A stretch of DNA of 64,000 nucleotides from Hellea sp965224755 (GCA_965224755.1 OZ245061.1:1488001-1552000); one strand, 5' to 3'. Shown: positions 41,307-50,518, numbered from the stretch's first letter. Program-made: numbers and translations. The notes: generated by a model not told the origin, from the sequence alone.

Positions 41307-42218
41307 ATGTCTTCCAAGGGCCTCATAGCCATTACGGGCGGGACAGGGTTTGTCGGTCTCCATGTGATAACGGCGCTGTTGGAGGCGGGATATCACGTGC
41401 GGGCCCTGGCACGAACACCGGCTAAACTCGCCGAGATTACTCACCATAATTTGGATGTTTTCAAAGGCTCTCTCGGGAGCGCGGATGCAGAATTTACCGT
41501 TGGCGCAGATGTCGTTCTCCATATGGCAGGACTTATCAAAGCGCGAAGGTTGGTAGATTTTCTCGCGGTTAATGAACAGGCCGCAGGCCGTTTGGCACAC
41601 GCGGCGCAGGCAGCCGGAGTAGGACGTTTTGTGCTGCTATCGTCTCAAACGGCAAATCATCCTGAACTCTCGGACTATGCCGCGTCCAAATATGCGGGCG
41701 AGCAGGCGGTTAAAGCCGCCTATACAGGCCCGCTTGCGATTATTCGCGCGCCCGCCGTTATTGGCCCCGGCGACGAGGCCACCAAGCCGTTTTTTGCCTT
41801 TATTCAAAAAGGCAGGCTTCCTTGTGCGGGCGGAAAAAACTGGCGCAAACGAAAAATGGCGATGGTATTTGTTAGTGATTTAGCACGAGATATCGCCGCG
41901 CGGGCGATAGCCGGGGATTATGACCGGCAGACTGTCACGCCTTGCACAATAGCGGATTTGACATGGCCGGGTTTTGCCGCAGACTGCTCCAAAGCCGTGG
42001 GCTATCCTGTCAAAGCTGTTCCCATCCCGCTTGTTGTCATTTATCCCATTGCTGCGCTGACCAGCTTGACCTCGCGGTTATTTGGGATAGGGCACTTGAC
42101 CCTAGGAAAACTACGCGAGTTCCTTTATGAGGACTGGCAAAGCGAAGACGTGATTCAAAACGCGACACCATTTACAGAGGCTCTGCGGATTACCGCTGCC
42201 TCATATGAGATAAAATAA
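41307..42218 (+). CDS. NAD(P)-dependent epimerase-fold reductase, CerR-like
   Basis: 303 residues of the extended SDR/NAD-epimerase fold: nucleotide-binding GGTGFVGLHVI, HMAGLIKARRLVDFLAVNEQ, and a catalytic Tyr-x3-Lys in DYAASKYAGE. A hydrophobic stretch near the C-terminus (PLVVIYPIAALTSLTSRLFG) suggests membrane association. In Caulobacter the homologue next to serine palmitoyltransferase (CerR) reduces the 3-keto group of the sphingoid intermediate; the shared neighbourhood supports the same role here. Confidence 0.85.
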   Translation: MSSKGLIAITGGTGFVGLHVITALLEAGYHVRALARTPAKLAEITHHNLDVFKGSLGSADAEFTVGADVVLHMAGLIKARRLVDFLAVNEQAAGRLAHAAQAAGVGRFVLLSSQTANHPELSDYAASKYAGEQAVKAAYTGPLAIIRAPAVIGPGDEATKPFFAFIQKGRLPCAGGKNWRKRKMAMVFVSDLARDIAARAIAGDYDRQTVTPCTIADLTWPGFAADCSKAVGYPVKAVPIPLVVIYPIAALTSLTSRLFGIGHLTLGKLREFLYEDWQSEDVIQNATPFTEALRITAASYEIK

Positions 42219-42219
42219 T

Positions 42220-42471
42220 ATGACAAGCCCTACCCACGAAGCGATTTTTGACAAGGTGTGCGAGCTGCTTAAGCCCTATAATCCGCAAAACCGCCCGATC
42301 ATTAAGAGTAGCGGGATTATGTCCGATCTTGAAGTTGATTCGGTTGCGGTATTTGATCTCGTGATGGGCCTTGAAGATCATTATGATATCTCTATCCCGA
42401 TGGAGATGGTCTCTGATATCAAAACCGTTGGCGAGCTTGTCAATGCCTGTAAAGAACTGACATCGGAGTAA
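42220..42471 (+). CDS. Acyl carrier protein of sphingolipid operon
   Basis: 83 residues with the phosphopantetheine attachment site Asp-Ser at 40-41 in LEVDSVAVFDLVMGLED, a variant of the usual DSL motif with Val after Ser. Acidic and helical as expected of an ACP. It lies 1 nt after the reductase gene and 5 nt before serine palmitoyltransferase, which in Caulobacter-type systems uses the acyl-ACP (AcpR) as its acyl donor. Confidence 0.92.
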   Translation: MTSPTHEAIFDKVCELLKPYNPQNRPIIKSSGIMSDLEVDSVAVFDLVMGLEDHYDISIPMEMVSDIKTVGELVNACKELTSE

Positions 42472-42476
42472 ATTCT

Positions 42477-43703
42477 ATGTCCCTTTTTGATAAATATGCC
42501 CCCCTACAAGCGCGCGTCGATGTGATGATGAAGATCGGACAGGACGCGTTGGGCGTTCAATTTGATGATATTATGTCGGCGACGCGCGGGCGTATAGGCA
42601 ACCGCGAAATCCTGCTGGCCGGGACGAATAATTACCTTGGCTTGACCTTTGATGAGGACTGTATGGCGGCGGCTAAAACGGCGATTGACCGGCACGGTAC
42701 CGGCACAACGGGGAGCCGCGTGGCCAATGGCAGCTACGCTGAACATGTCGATCTTGAAAAAGCGCTCGCCGATCACCTTGGCATGCCTAGCTGTATCGTT
42801 TTCACAACGGGGTATCAGACTAACCTTGCTGCAATTGCAGGGCTTGCAGGCGATAAAGACATCATCTTTATGGACGCTGATGCCCATGCCTGTATCATTG
42901 ACGGTACGCGCCTAACGGGGGCCTCGACGATCCGTTTTCGCCATAATAATCCTGAGGACCTTGATAAACGCCTGCGCCGCCACGGCGAGATTAAGGGCGG
43001 TCATGCTTTGGTTGTGATTGAGGGTCTTTATTCCATGTTTGGCGATGTTGCGCCGATTGATGAATTTATCGAAGTCACCCATAATCATGGCGGCTATCTC
43101 TATATTGACGAGGCGCATAGTTACGGCGTCTTTGGCGAAACAGGTTGCGGCCTCGCCGAAGAACAAGGCGTGCTGGATAAGGTTGACTTTATCTCCGGCA
43201 CATTTTCAAAAAGCCTTGCCTCAGTCGGCGGGTTCTGCGCGTCGCGTCATCCGGAATTTGAAATCCTGCGCAAGGTTATGCGCCCTTATATGTTTACGGC
43301 CTCAGCCACGCCGGCCAATATCATGGCCGCGCGCGCCGCAGTCGATAAGGTCAAAGCCGGCGCACATCTGCGAGAAAATTTGAAAGCGCGTTCCGAGCAG
43401 CTACATAAGGGCCTTTCCGAGATGCAATATGATCTCTGTGCAGATCCAAGCCCGGTCATTGCCGTGCGCCGCCCTAATGAAGCCGTTGCCGCGATGGAAT
43501 GGAATCGACTGATGGAATGCGGTGTTTATGTCAATCTCGCCGTCCCGCCCGGCACGCCGCAATCCTCCTCGCTATTGCGCATAAGCCTCTCGGCCGCGCA
43601 CACTGAAGAGGATATCAATATCATCTTGAAAGCATTCAATGATTTGAAAGACAATCAAGGCGCCTTAATGGAGCAAATGGTAAAAGCCATAGCGGCGGAA
43701 TAG
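42477..43703 (+). CDS. spt: Serine palmitoyltransferase
   Basis: PLP-dependent alpha-oxoamine synthase that condenses serine with an activated fatty acid, the first committed step of sphingolipid synthesis. 408 residues; NNYLGLTFDEDCMAAA, HGTGTTGSRVANGS, FTTGYQTNLAAIAGL, the DEAHSYGVFGETGCG Asp/His pair and the PLP Lys at about 245 in SGTFSKSLASVGGF. The alternative KBL (glycine C-acetyltransferase) is less likely given the neighbouring ACP, ligase and CerR-like genes. Last gene of the operon. Confidence 0.93.
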   Translation: MSLFDKYAPLQARVDVMMKIGQDALGVQFDDIMSATRGRIGNREILLAGTNNYLGLTFDEDCMAAAKTAIDRHGTGTTGSRVANGSYAEHVDLEKALADHLGMPSCIVFTTGYQTNLAAIAGLAGDKDIIFMDADAHACIIDGTRLTGASTIRFRHNNPEDLDKRLRRHGEIKGGHALVVIEGLYSMFGDVAPIDEFIEVTHNHGGYLYIDEAHSYGVFGETGCGLAEEQGVLDKVDFISGTFSKSLASVGGFCASRHPEFEILRKVMRPYMFTASATPANIMAARAAVDKVKAGAHLRENLKARSEQLHKGLSEMQYDLCADPSPVIAVRRPNEAVAAMEWNRLMECGVYVNLAVPPGTPQSSSLLRISLSAAHTEEDINIILKAFNDLKDNQGALMEQMVKAIAAE

Positions 43704-43767
43704 CATAACAGCTATCCAAGGGCAGAATTGCCTTGTTATCTTTGCGCCAAACCCCCATTTTACGCCT

Positions 43768-44733
43768 ATGACTGTTCTGATTGACACTGCGAAAAAAACC
43801 CGCCCCGAAAAACGTCTGCGCCACCCTGAAAAGGCCAATCGGCCTGATACTGAGGTGCTGCGTAAGCCAAGCTGGATTCGTGTCAAAGCGCCGACCTCTA
43901 AAGGCTATGCGGCGACGCGCAAGATCGTCAAAGACAAGGGCCTAGTGACAGTTTGCGAGGAGGCAGCGTGTCCGAATATTGGCGAGTGCTGGGAAAAATC
44001 CCACGCCACTTTCATGATTCTTGGCGAGATTTGTACGCGGGCTTGTGCCTTTTGTAATATCAGTACGGGACTTCCGCAGGGTGTCGATGCTTATGAGCCC
44101 ACCAAGATAGCGCAGGCCGTCAATGAGATGGGCTTGAAACATGTTGTTATTACCTCTGTAGACCGTGACGACCTTGCCGATGGCGGGGCGCAGCATTTTG
44201 TTGATGTCATTGACGCGATACGCGGGGCCGCGCCCAAAACCACGATTGAAATTCTGACCCCGGATTTTTTGCGTAAAGACGGGGCGGCGGAAACCGTCAT
44301 TGATGCGCGGCCTGATGTGTTCAACCATAATCTGGAGACTGTGCCGAGACTTTACCTCAAAATTCGTCCGGGTGCGCGCTATTTCCATTCTCTGCGCCTG
44401 CTCGAAAAAGTCAAACAACGCGATCCATCCCAATTCACCAAATCCGGCCTTATGGTCGGCCTTGGCGAGACCAAGCCAGAGGTGATGCAGGTCATGGACG
44501 ATATGCGCTCAGCCGGCATCGATTTTCTCACCATTGGCCAATATTTACAGCCGACGCGCAAACATGTCGCCGTCGACCGTTTCGTCACGCCCGAAGAATT
44601 CAAGGCTTACGAAACCATCGCCAAAGCCAAAGGCTTCTTGCTCGTTTCGGCCAGTCCGCTTACGCGCTCATCCTACCATGCAGACAGTGATTTTACCAAA
44701 TTACAAACCGCACGTAAGGCCTTGCATTCATAA
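43768..44733 (+). CDS. lipA: Lipoyl synthase
   Basis: Radical-SAM enzyme that inserts two sulfurs into octanoyl groups on E2 and GcvH proteins. 321 residues. Auxiliary cluster cysteines in CEEAACPNIGEC and radical-SAM cluster CTRACAFC are both present, with VVITSVDRDDLADGGAQHF and the C-terminal LTRSSYHAD (the RSSY Ser ligand). Overlaps the next start by one base (TAATG). Confidence 0.97.
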   Translation: MTVLIDTAKKTRPEKRLRHPEKANRPDTEVLRKPSWIRVKAPTSKGYAATRKIVKDKGLVTVCEEAACPNIGECWEKSHATFMILGEICTRACAFCNISTGLPQGVDAYEPTKIAQAVNEMGLKHVVITSVDRDDLADGGAQHFVDVIDAIRGAAPKTTIEILTPDFLRKDGAAETVIDARPDVFNHNLETVPRLYLKIRPGARYFHSLRLLEKVKQRDPSQFTKSGLMVGLGETKPEVMQVMDDMRSAGIDFLTIGQYLQPTRKHVAVDRFVTPEEFKAYETIAKAKGFLLVSASPLTRSSYHADSDFTKLQTARKALHS

Positions 44734-45236
44734 TGCCGTCGACAAGTTTTACCCGCCACATTTGTCATGACCCTGACGAGCTTCTGGAGATGGTTGCCAA
44801 TGTCGAGGATTATCCGAAATTCATTAATTTAATCTCGGCCCTTCGGATAACCAAACAACTCAGCGAGACGGACTTTGAAGCCGAAGCTGTGGTCGCCTAT
44901 AAAATGATCCGCGAGCGGTTTAAGTCGCTGATCCACATTGACCGTGAAAACCGCTTTATCCGCGTTACCAAAGCGCAAAAAGGCGGGGCCGTGAAAACGC
45001 TGGAGAATAGCTGGAAATTTCACGCGCTGGAGGACGGCTCAACTTTGGTGGAATTTTACGTGGAAGTCAGCCTGAAAGCCTTCCCGCTGAATATACTGAT
45101 AAGAGAAAAAATGGACCGTGCGAGTGAAGTCATTATGAATGCTTTTGTGGCTAGAGCCGCGCGGGTGTGTAAGCCGGTGAAGAGCGAAGATATTGATTTG
45201 ACGGCGGAGGCTAAGCGTTTGGGACTGACGGTTTAA
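44733..45236 (+). CDS. COQ10/START-domain protein (RatA-like)
   Basis: 167 residues of the SRPBCC/START fold: DELLEMVANVEDYPKFINLISALRI at the start and STLVEFYVEVSLKAFPLNIL in the core. COQ10 proteins bind ubiquinone and help its use or synthesis; the E. coli relative RatA was described as a ribosome-association toxin. In alphaproteobacteria the gene usually follows lipA, as here with a 1-nt overlap, and is thought to act in ubiquinone function. No toxin context is seen. Confidence 0.88.
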   Translation: MPSTSFTRHICHDPDELLEMVANVEDYPKFINLISALRITKQLSETDFEAEAVVAYKMIRERFKSLIHIDRENRFIRVTKAQKGGAVKTLENSWKFHALEDGSTLVEFYVEVSLKAFPLNILIREKMDRASEVIMNAFVARAARVCKPVKSEDIDLTAEAKRLGLTV

Positions 45237-45246
45237 ATCAGCGCCA

Positions 45247-45370
45247 TCGTCATCCCGTATCAACTCAGTCTTTGTTCCCCGCCTTGAGCGGGGACCTCCC
45301 GCAATTTGGCACTCAATAACGTGGAGACCCCCGCTCAAGGCGGGGGACACGCGAGTGAAGAGTGCTGGGT
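45247..45370. repeat. GC-rich palindromic extragenic repeat (copy B)
   Basis: gttccccgccttgagcgggg (from 45274) faces acccccgctcaaggcggggg (ending 45347) in inverted orientation around a 23-bp spacer. Each arm is itself a short palindrome and matches the unit at 23757-23783. The outer flanks gtcatcccg and tgggtgac add weak symmetry. It fills the gap between two convergent genes, so it may serve as a bidirectional terminator. Confidence 0.8.
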
Positions 45371-45378
45371 GACAGGTG

Positions 45379-45891
45379 TTATTGATTCAGACTTTTGTTC
45401 AAAGCTTTCAGCGCCTCATAACAGGCCCTATCCCGCACTTTATTGCGGCCAATATCGCCGAACCTGTGTAATTCCGCTGTGGCTTCGATGTTATCGCCCT
45501 CGCGCCAAGCAATCCCAATCCAGACCGTGCCGATGGGTTTGTCTTTCGTGCCTCCGCCCGGGCCGGCTATGCCGGTTACAGAGACAGCAATATCGACATT
45601 TAAAGCTTCGATAGCGCCCTTGGCCATTGTTCGCGCAACATGGCGGCTGACCGCGCCATATTTATGGATCATACCCGGAGGCACTTTGAGGAATTTGTTT
45701 TTTGCGGCATTATCATAGGCGATGATGCCGCCTTTAAACGGCGTTGAAGAGCCGGGGATGGATGTAATCGCCGCGCCTATAAGACCGCCTGTGCAGCTTT
45801 CCGCTGTGGCGATGGTGAGTTTCTTTTTCGTTGCGAGCTCAACGATATTTCTGGCTTCTGCAAAAATATCTTTTAGCGTTGGATGGGTCAT
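45379..45891 (-). CDS. pncC: CinA-family amidohydrolase PncC
   Basis: Nicotinamide-nucleotide amidase, which returns NMN to nicotinate mononucleotide in NAD recycling. From ATG 45891 (MTHPTLKDIF) it is 170 residues, the size of stand-alone CinA C-terminal domain proteins. Motifs: TIATAESCTGGLIGAAITSIPGSS, FKGGIIAYDNAAK, and SVTGIAGPGGGTKDKPIGTVWIG. The start overlaps the ispDF stop by 4 nt (ATGA); the longer upstream frame is a shadow of ispDF. Confidence 0.93.
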   Translation of the reverse strand: MTHPTLKDIFAEARNIVELATKKKLTIATAESCTGGLIGAAITSIPGSSTPFKGGIIAYDNAAKNKFLKVPPGMIHKYGAVSRHVARTMAKGAIEALNVDIAVSVTGIAGPGGGTKDKPIGTVWIGIAWREGDNIEATAELHRFGDIGRNKVRDRACYEALKALNKSLNQ

Positions 45892-47027
45892 GCGGGCAAC
45901 TTTATCGTGGCTATGGCCTGCGCGGCGAGGCCTTCTTCGCGGCCTGTAAAGCCGAGCTTTTCTGTCGTTGTGGCTTTGACGCTCACGCGGGTCAGGGGCA
46001 GAGCGCAAAGCTCAGCTATCCGCGCCCGCATTGCTTCGCGGTGGGGCTTGATTTTAGGCTTTTCGCAAATGAGCGTGATATCAACATGTTGAAGCAAGCC
46101 GCCGCGCTCCACGACTTTTTCTAAGGCGTAAAGCAGAAATTTATTGGAACTGGAGTCTTCCCATTGTGGGTCGTCGGGCGGAAAATGATCGCCTATATCG
46201 CCGTGAGCGATGGCCCCTAATATGGCATCAGTCAGAGCATGAAGCCCTGCATCGGCGTCGGAATGTCCGAGCAATGTGTAGCCGCACTCTATCGGAACGC
46301 CGCAGAGCCAGAGCACATCGCCCTCGGCGAAACGGTGAACATCAAAGCCCGACCCTGTCGCGATATATGTCTCTGTGTTTAGCATCGCCTCAGCTTTGGC
46401 AAAATCTTCAGGATAAGTCACTTTGAAATTATTGGGATCGCCCTTGGTGAAAGCGATGGTCAACCCTGCCGCTTTGGCAACCTCGATGTCATCAGCAAAG
46501 CTGGCATCACCGGGCAAGGCAGAAAAGGCTTTCCATATTTCGCCGAAATGGAATCCTTGCGGGGTTTGCACGCGGCGGAGCTGCTCGCGGTCAACACTTT
46601 CTCCCGTCAGAGATTTCAAAGCATCGGCAATTGGCAGGCAGGGAACTGCGGCAGGGGAGTCGGCGAGTGCTTCAATCACGCCGTCGATCACATCGCGCGA
46701 TATAAAAGGCCGTGCGCCGTCATGGATAAGGACGTAATCAGGCGGGTTGTCGGTGAGGGCGGCTAGCCCAGCTTTGACCGATGCTGTTCGTGTTGCCCCG
46801 CCTGTGACAGTGCGGACATTGTCAAAACTTTCGATCATCTTCGCAATGTGCGGGTCGTTTTCGGCGACAACAATGATAGTTTCTGCTATGAGCGGTTCGG
46901 CAAGAGTAGCTTCAAGCGTCCGCAACAGGACAGGTATGCCGCCAATATCGCGATATTGTTTGGGCAAATCGCCGCCTATTCGGGCGCCTTTGCCCGCTGC
47001 GACCAAAATTTGTGCAATTCGTATCAA
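45888..47027 (-). CDS. ispDF: Bifunctional MEP-pathway enzyme IspDF
   Basis: Fused 2-C-methyl-D-erythritol 4-phosphate cytidylyltransferase (IspD, residues 1 to about 215; LVAAGKGARIGGDLPKQYRDI and LIHDGARPFIS) and 2,4-cyclodiphosphate synthase (IspF, about 220-379; GSGFDVHRFAEGD, LLGHSDADAGLHALTDAILGA and GDIGDHFPP zinc ligands). Together they carry out two steps of isoprenoid precursor synthesis. The fusion is typical of alphaproteobacteria. Divergent from dusB, 51 bp away, and followed by pncC. Confidence 0.97.
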   Translation of the reverse strand: MIRIAQILVAAGKGARIGGDLPKQYRDIGGIPVLLRTLEATLAEPLIAETIIVVAENDPHIAKMIESFDNVRTVTGGATRTASVKAGLAALTDNPPDYVLIHDGARPFISRDVIDGVIEALADSPAAVPCLPIADALKSLTGESVDREQLRRVQTPQGFHFGEIWKAFSALPGDASFADDIEVAKAAGLTIAFTKGDPNNFKVTYPEDFAKAEAMLNTETYIATGSGFDVHRFAEGDVLWLCGVPIECGYTLLGHSDADAGLHALTDAILGAIAHGDIGDHFPPDDPQWEDSSSNKFLLYALEKVVERGGLLQHVDITLICEKPKIKPHREAMRARIAELCALPLTRVSVKATTTEKLGFTGREEGLAAQAIATIKLPA

Positions 47028-47078
47028 TTCGGGCCTTTCATAAGCGATGAAATATTGTGCAAAGCGGAAATTCGCTCT

Positions 47079-48089
47079 ATGAACACCAACATGAACGTAA
47101 TGCCCAAAATCGGCAAGCTGGAATTAAGCTCACGCGTATTAGTCGCGCCTATGTCAGGTATCACCGACCTGCCGTTTCGCCGTGTCTTGCAGCAATTCAG
47201 GCCGGGCCTTGTGGTCTCCGAAATGGTGGCCAGCGAGTTTCTGGCCAGAGGCAAGGCCGATATTGTCGCCAAAGCGGCGGGCGGCGGCGAGATTGAGCCG
47301 CTTGTCATTCAGCTTGTCGGGCGCGAGGCCGAGTGGATGGCAAAGGGCGCGAAACTCTCGCAAGAGGCGGGCGCGGCGATAGTTGATATCAATATGGGTT
47401 GCCCGGCGCGCAAAGTCACATCGGGCCTGTCAGGCTCGGCATTGATGCGCGATCTGGATCATGCTTTGGAATTGATAGAGGCCACGATTGGCGCGGTCAC
47501 TGTGCCGGTTACGTTAAAAATACGCTTGGGCTGGGATATGGACTGCCTGAACGCGCCCGAACTTGCGCAGCGCGCCGAAGCGGCCGGTATTCAAATGCTT
47601 GTCGTTCATGGCCGCACGCGCAATCAATTCTACACAGGCCAGGCCGATTGGGCGGCTGTGAGGCCCGTGAAAGACGCGGTTAACATTCCTGTCTTCGTCA
47701 ATGGCGATATTAACAGCGCCAAAGATGCACGGATAGCCATGAAACAATCCGGCGCAGACGGCGTTATGGTCGGGCGGTGCCTTGTTGGCGCGCCGTGGAA
47801 ATTGCGCGATATCATCGCCGCTGTGGACGGCCTGCCTACGCCGCTACCGCTCAGCCCCAGCGAGAAAGGCCGTATTGCCATTACTCATTATCGCGGCCTG
47901 ATTGAGTTTTACGGCGAGGGCAAAGCTATCCGCCTCGCGCGCAAGCACCTTGCCGGTTATGTTGAAGATTTGAAACTGGCGAACGAAGCCGAAATTCGCT
48001 CTAAGCTTTACCGCTTATTGGACCCGGAAGAGGTCGTTCGGATTTTGGCCGAAATATATGAAGTTGATATGGCGGAGATCGCCGCGTGA
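47079..48089 (+). CDS. dusB: tRNA-dihydrouridine synthase DusB
   Basis: FMN enzyme that reduces uridine to dihydrouridine in tRNA. From ATG 47079 the product is 336 residues with VLVAPMSGITDLPFRRV, the catalytic Cys in INMGCPARKV, KIRLGWD and VHGRTRNQFYTGQADW. The open frame extends 77 codons further upstream but those overlap ispDF on the other strand and are not family-like; ATGs at 47091 and 47100 are further choices. The nifR3/dusB-ntrB-ntrC order is classic in alphaproteobacteria. ntrB starts at a GTG overlapping the stop. Confidence 0.95.
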   Translation: MNTNMNVMPKIGKLELSSRVLVAPMSGITDLPFRRVLQQFRPGLVVSEMVASEFLARGKADIVAKAAGGGEIEPLVIQLVGREAEWMAKGAKLSQEAGAAIVDINMGCPARKVTSGLSGSALMRDLDHALELIEATIGAVTVPVTLKIRLGWDMDCLNAPELAQRAEAAGIQMLVVHGRTRNQFYTGQADWAAVRPVKDAVNIPVFVNGDINSAKDARIAMKQSGADGVMVGRCLVGAPWKLRDIIAAVDGLPTPLPLSPSEKGRIAITHYRGLIEFYGEGKAIRLARKHLAGYVEDLKLANEAEIRSKLYRLLDPEEVVRILAEIYEVDMAEIAA

Positions 48090-49156
48090 GCCCTTTGGAA
48101 CATAATCTTGGAGCTTTGGCGGATGACTGGCCCTTTCCAATTTTCCTGCTTAGCAGAGATGATGCCGCAGTTCTTTGGGCAAATCAGAGCGCTCAGGAAT
48201 GGCTCGGGCAGTCTCTGCGAGGCCTGCATTTGAAGACATTGGCGGCTAGTCTCGAAACCGATATATCGACATCGGATATCTTCGCGCGCTGCAAAGCTGC
48301 GGGCGCGCCTATGTCTCTGCGCGGCTGTATTTTAAAACGCGAGGGCCGTGAGGAACAAAGGTGCCACCTAACGGCTTTCCCGACCGAGGGCGGTATCGGA
48401 TTGGGCGTTCAAATCATCGGGGCTAATCCGCATGAGACCAAAGTCGGCGGCCAGCTTGTCTCGGGCATGGGGCGGATGATCGCGCATGAGCTTAAGAACC
48501 CGCTGGCCGGCATCAAAGGCGCCGCGCAATTGCTGCGAGACGATGTTGCGACGGAAGAAGGGCTAACCCTGATTGATTTAATTAGTTCCGAGATTGACCG
48601 CATTCGCCGCCTTGCAGACCGGATGGAAGTTTTGGGCGATCAAGACCCTGCCAATGCGGAGACGGTCAATATCCACGAAATTCTGCGCCGGGCTCGCCGT
48701 ATTATCCAATCCGCCAATCCTAATCTGGTGTTTACAGAAAATTATGATCCTTCACTTCCTCACGCGTTGGGAGATTCGGATAGCTTGATGCAGGCCGTGC
48801 TAAACCTCATCAAGAATGCATCTGAAGCTATTGAAAATACAGGGAAACTTGGAGAAATAAAGCTGGAAACAGCTTTTCGGAGTGGTGTCAAACGCCGTGC
48901 TAAAGACGAGAATGATAAGGCACAATATCTGCCGATTGAAATCCGGATTATTGATAACGGCCCGGGTATTCCGGATGATATGCGCGATCAGCTTTTCCAG
49001 CCCTTTGTTACCAGTAAACATGGCGGGCAAGGTCTTGGTCTTGCGCTTGTTTCAAAAGTGGCCTCGGCCCATGGCGGCATTGTCGAGCTTCGTTCTCGCC
49101 CCGGATATACGAAATTTTCACTCCTCCTTCCCGTACCTAATGGAGATACGATATGA
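48086..49156 (+). CDS. ntrB: Nitrogen-regulation sensor kinase NtrB
   Basis: Soluble two-component kinase of the nitrogen-stress response. 356 residues with an N-terminal PAS domain (about 15-110; FPIFLLSRDDAAVLWANQSAQ), HisKA with His at about 134 in MIAHELKNPLAGIKGAAQ, and an HATPase domain (NLIKNASEAI, DNGPGIPDDM, HGGQGLGLAL). Starts with GTG in a GTGA overlap with dusB and overlaps ntrC by 4 nt, so the three genes are co-translated. Confidence 0.95.
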   Translation: MSPLEHNLGALADDWPFPIFLLSRDDAAVLWANQSAQEWLGQSLRGLHLKTLAASLETDISTSDIFARCKAAGAPMSLRGCILKREGREEQRCHLTAFPTEGGIGLGVQIIGANPHETKVGGQLVSGMGRMIAHELKNPLAGIKGAAQLLRDDVATEEGLTLIDLISSEIDRIRRLADRMEVLGDQDPANAETVNIHEILRRARRIIQSANPNLVFTENYDPSLPHALGDSDSLMQAVLNLIKNASEAIENTGKLGEIKLETAFRSGVKRRAKDENDKAQYLPIEIRIIDNGPGIPDDMRDQLFQPFVTSKHGGQGLGLALVSKVASAHGGIVELRSRPGYTKFSLLLPVPNGDTI

Positions 49157-50466
49157 AATATGAAGTCCTGCTGGCTGATGATGATGATAGTGTGCGTTTA
49201 GTGCTGAGCAAGGCGCTAACCCGCGCGGGCCATAGTGTCAAAGCCACAGATAACGCCGAGACATTGCTGAAATGGGCGCAGGCCGGGCAGGGCGATATTA
49301 TATTGACTGACGTCATGATGGGCGGGCGCGAGGTTTTTGACACCCTTCCAGACATTGCCGAGGCACGGCCCAATATGCCGATTATCATTATCAGCGCCAA
49401 TAATACTGTAAATACAGCGCTAAAATCCGGTGAGCATAAAGTCTTTGAATATGTGCCCAAGCCTTTTGATTTGGAGGATGTAACCCAAGCAGTCTCGCGC
49501 GCAGGGCTTTCCGTCAATCCGCGCCGTAGCAAGGTTAATGCCGAGCTTGGCAAATTGCCGATGATTGGACGCAGCGCGGCCATGCAGCCTGTTTACCGCG
49601 CCGTATCGCGGTTTGCGTCGGGCGACCTTCCCGTGCTTATTCAAGGCGCTGTCGGGACAGGTAAAGACCTTGTCGCGCGTTTGCTGCATGAAGGCGGGCC
49701 GCGTAAAAACCGCCCTTTCTTTCGCGATACCGATTTCGAAAATACGTCACTGACCCTGCAAAAGGTCAATGGTGGGGATATCTATATTGATGAAATCGCC
49801 GAACTTTCGTTTAGACAGCAAGAGCGCCTCCTTGTCGTGATGACGGAGGCTGAAAACATCCCGGCCGTTGACCGTCCCCGCGTGATTTCGGCGACACGTA
49901 AAGATCTACGTCAATTAGCGAATGAAGGCCGTTTCCGTGATGATCTGTTGTTTCGTATAAATGTTGCTGAAATCCGTATTCCGCCGCTCTCTGAACGTGA
50001 TAAAGACACATATGAACTGGCGGAAAATTTCCTATCGCGCACCTCGCCAGATAATAGCCGCCGCTTTGAAAGCGAAGCCTTGGATATACTCCACCGTCAT
50101 GGTTGGGCAGGGAATGTGCGCGAGCTTGAAAACCTTGTTCGCCGCCTCGCCGTGCTTTATTCCGATGACGTCATTACGGCGGATATGGTCTTGCAAGAAT
50201 TTTCCAAGGATATTCCGCCGGAGACAACGGGCGGGCATGCAGAGAAGCTCGAAACGCAATTGAAAGACGCCTGCCGCCGTCTTTTTAATGATGATATCGG
50301 GAGCGGTGAAGAATCCTCTTATCAAACAGCTTTAGCCTGGGTTGAACGGCCTTTAATTATTGAAGCGCTTCGCCTGACGGGCGGCAACCGTGCCAAAGCT
50401 GCCGATAGGCTGGGGATTCACCGCAATACCCTTCGTACAAGGCTAAAGGTACTGGATATCAACTGA
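49153..50466 (+). CDS. ntrC: Nitrogen response regulator NtrC lacking the GAFTGA loop
   Basis: 437 residues: receiver (1-120, phosphoacceptor Asp at about 53 in LTDVMMGG), AAA+ domain and Fis-type HTH at the C-terminus (GGNRAKAADRLGIHRNTLRTR). The AAA+ part has Walker A GAVGTGKD at 165-172 and Walker B DIYIDEI from about 209, and FRDDLLFRINVAEIRIPPL with the arginine-finger region. But only about 35-45 residues separate Walker A and B, against about 65-70 in enteric NtrC, and the GAFTGA loop that touches sigma-54 is absent. It should regulate without sigma-54, as known for Rhodobacter-type NtrC and, to my knowledge, Caulobacter NtrC. Confidence 0.93.
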   Translation: MKYEVLLADDDDSVRLVLSKALTRAGHSVKATDNAETLLKWAQAGQGDIILTDVMMGGREVFDTLPDIAEARPNMPIIIISANNTVNTALKSGEHKVFEYVPKPFDLEDVTQAVSRAGLSVNPRRSKVNAELGKLPMIGRSAAMQPVYRAVSRFASGDLPVLIQGAVGTGKDLVARLLHEGGPRKNRPFFRDTDFENTSLTLQKVNGGDIYIDEIAELSFRQQERLLVVMTEAENIPAVDRPRVISATRKDLRQLANEGRFRDDLLFRINVAEIRIPPLSERDKDTYELAENFLSRTSPDNSRRFESEALDILHRHGWAGNVRELENLVRRLAVLYSDDVITADMVLQEFSKDIPPETTGGHAEKLETQLKDACRRLFNDDIGSGEESSYQTALAWVERPLIIEALRLTGGNRAKAADRLGIHRNTLRTRLKVLDIN

Positions 50467-50518
50467 CATAGTGATCGCTACATTGCTCTCGAATGTCAAA
50501 GGCTCTAGCCTGTAGCTT

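Noticed and set aside
45274..45348. Possible CRISPR or integron site
   Set aside because: Only two inverted arms and no regular direct repeats with unique spacers; a REP-like palindrome explains it.
46848..47078. 77-codon N-terminal extension of DusB
   Set aside because: Overlaps ispDF on the opposite strand and lacks family similarity; DusB starts near 47079.
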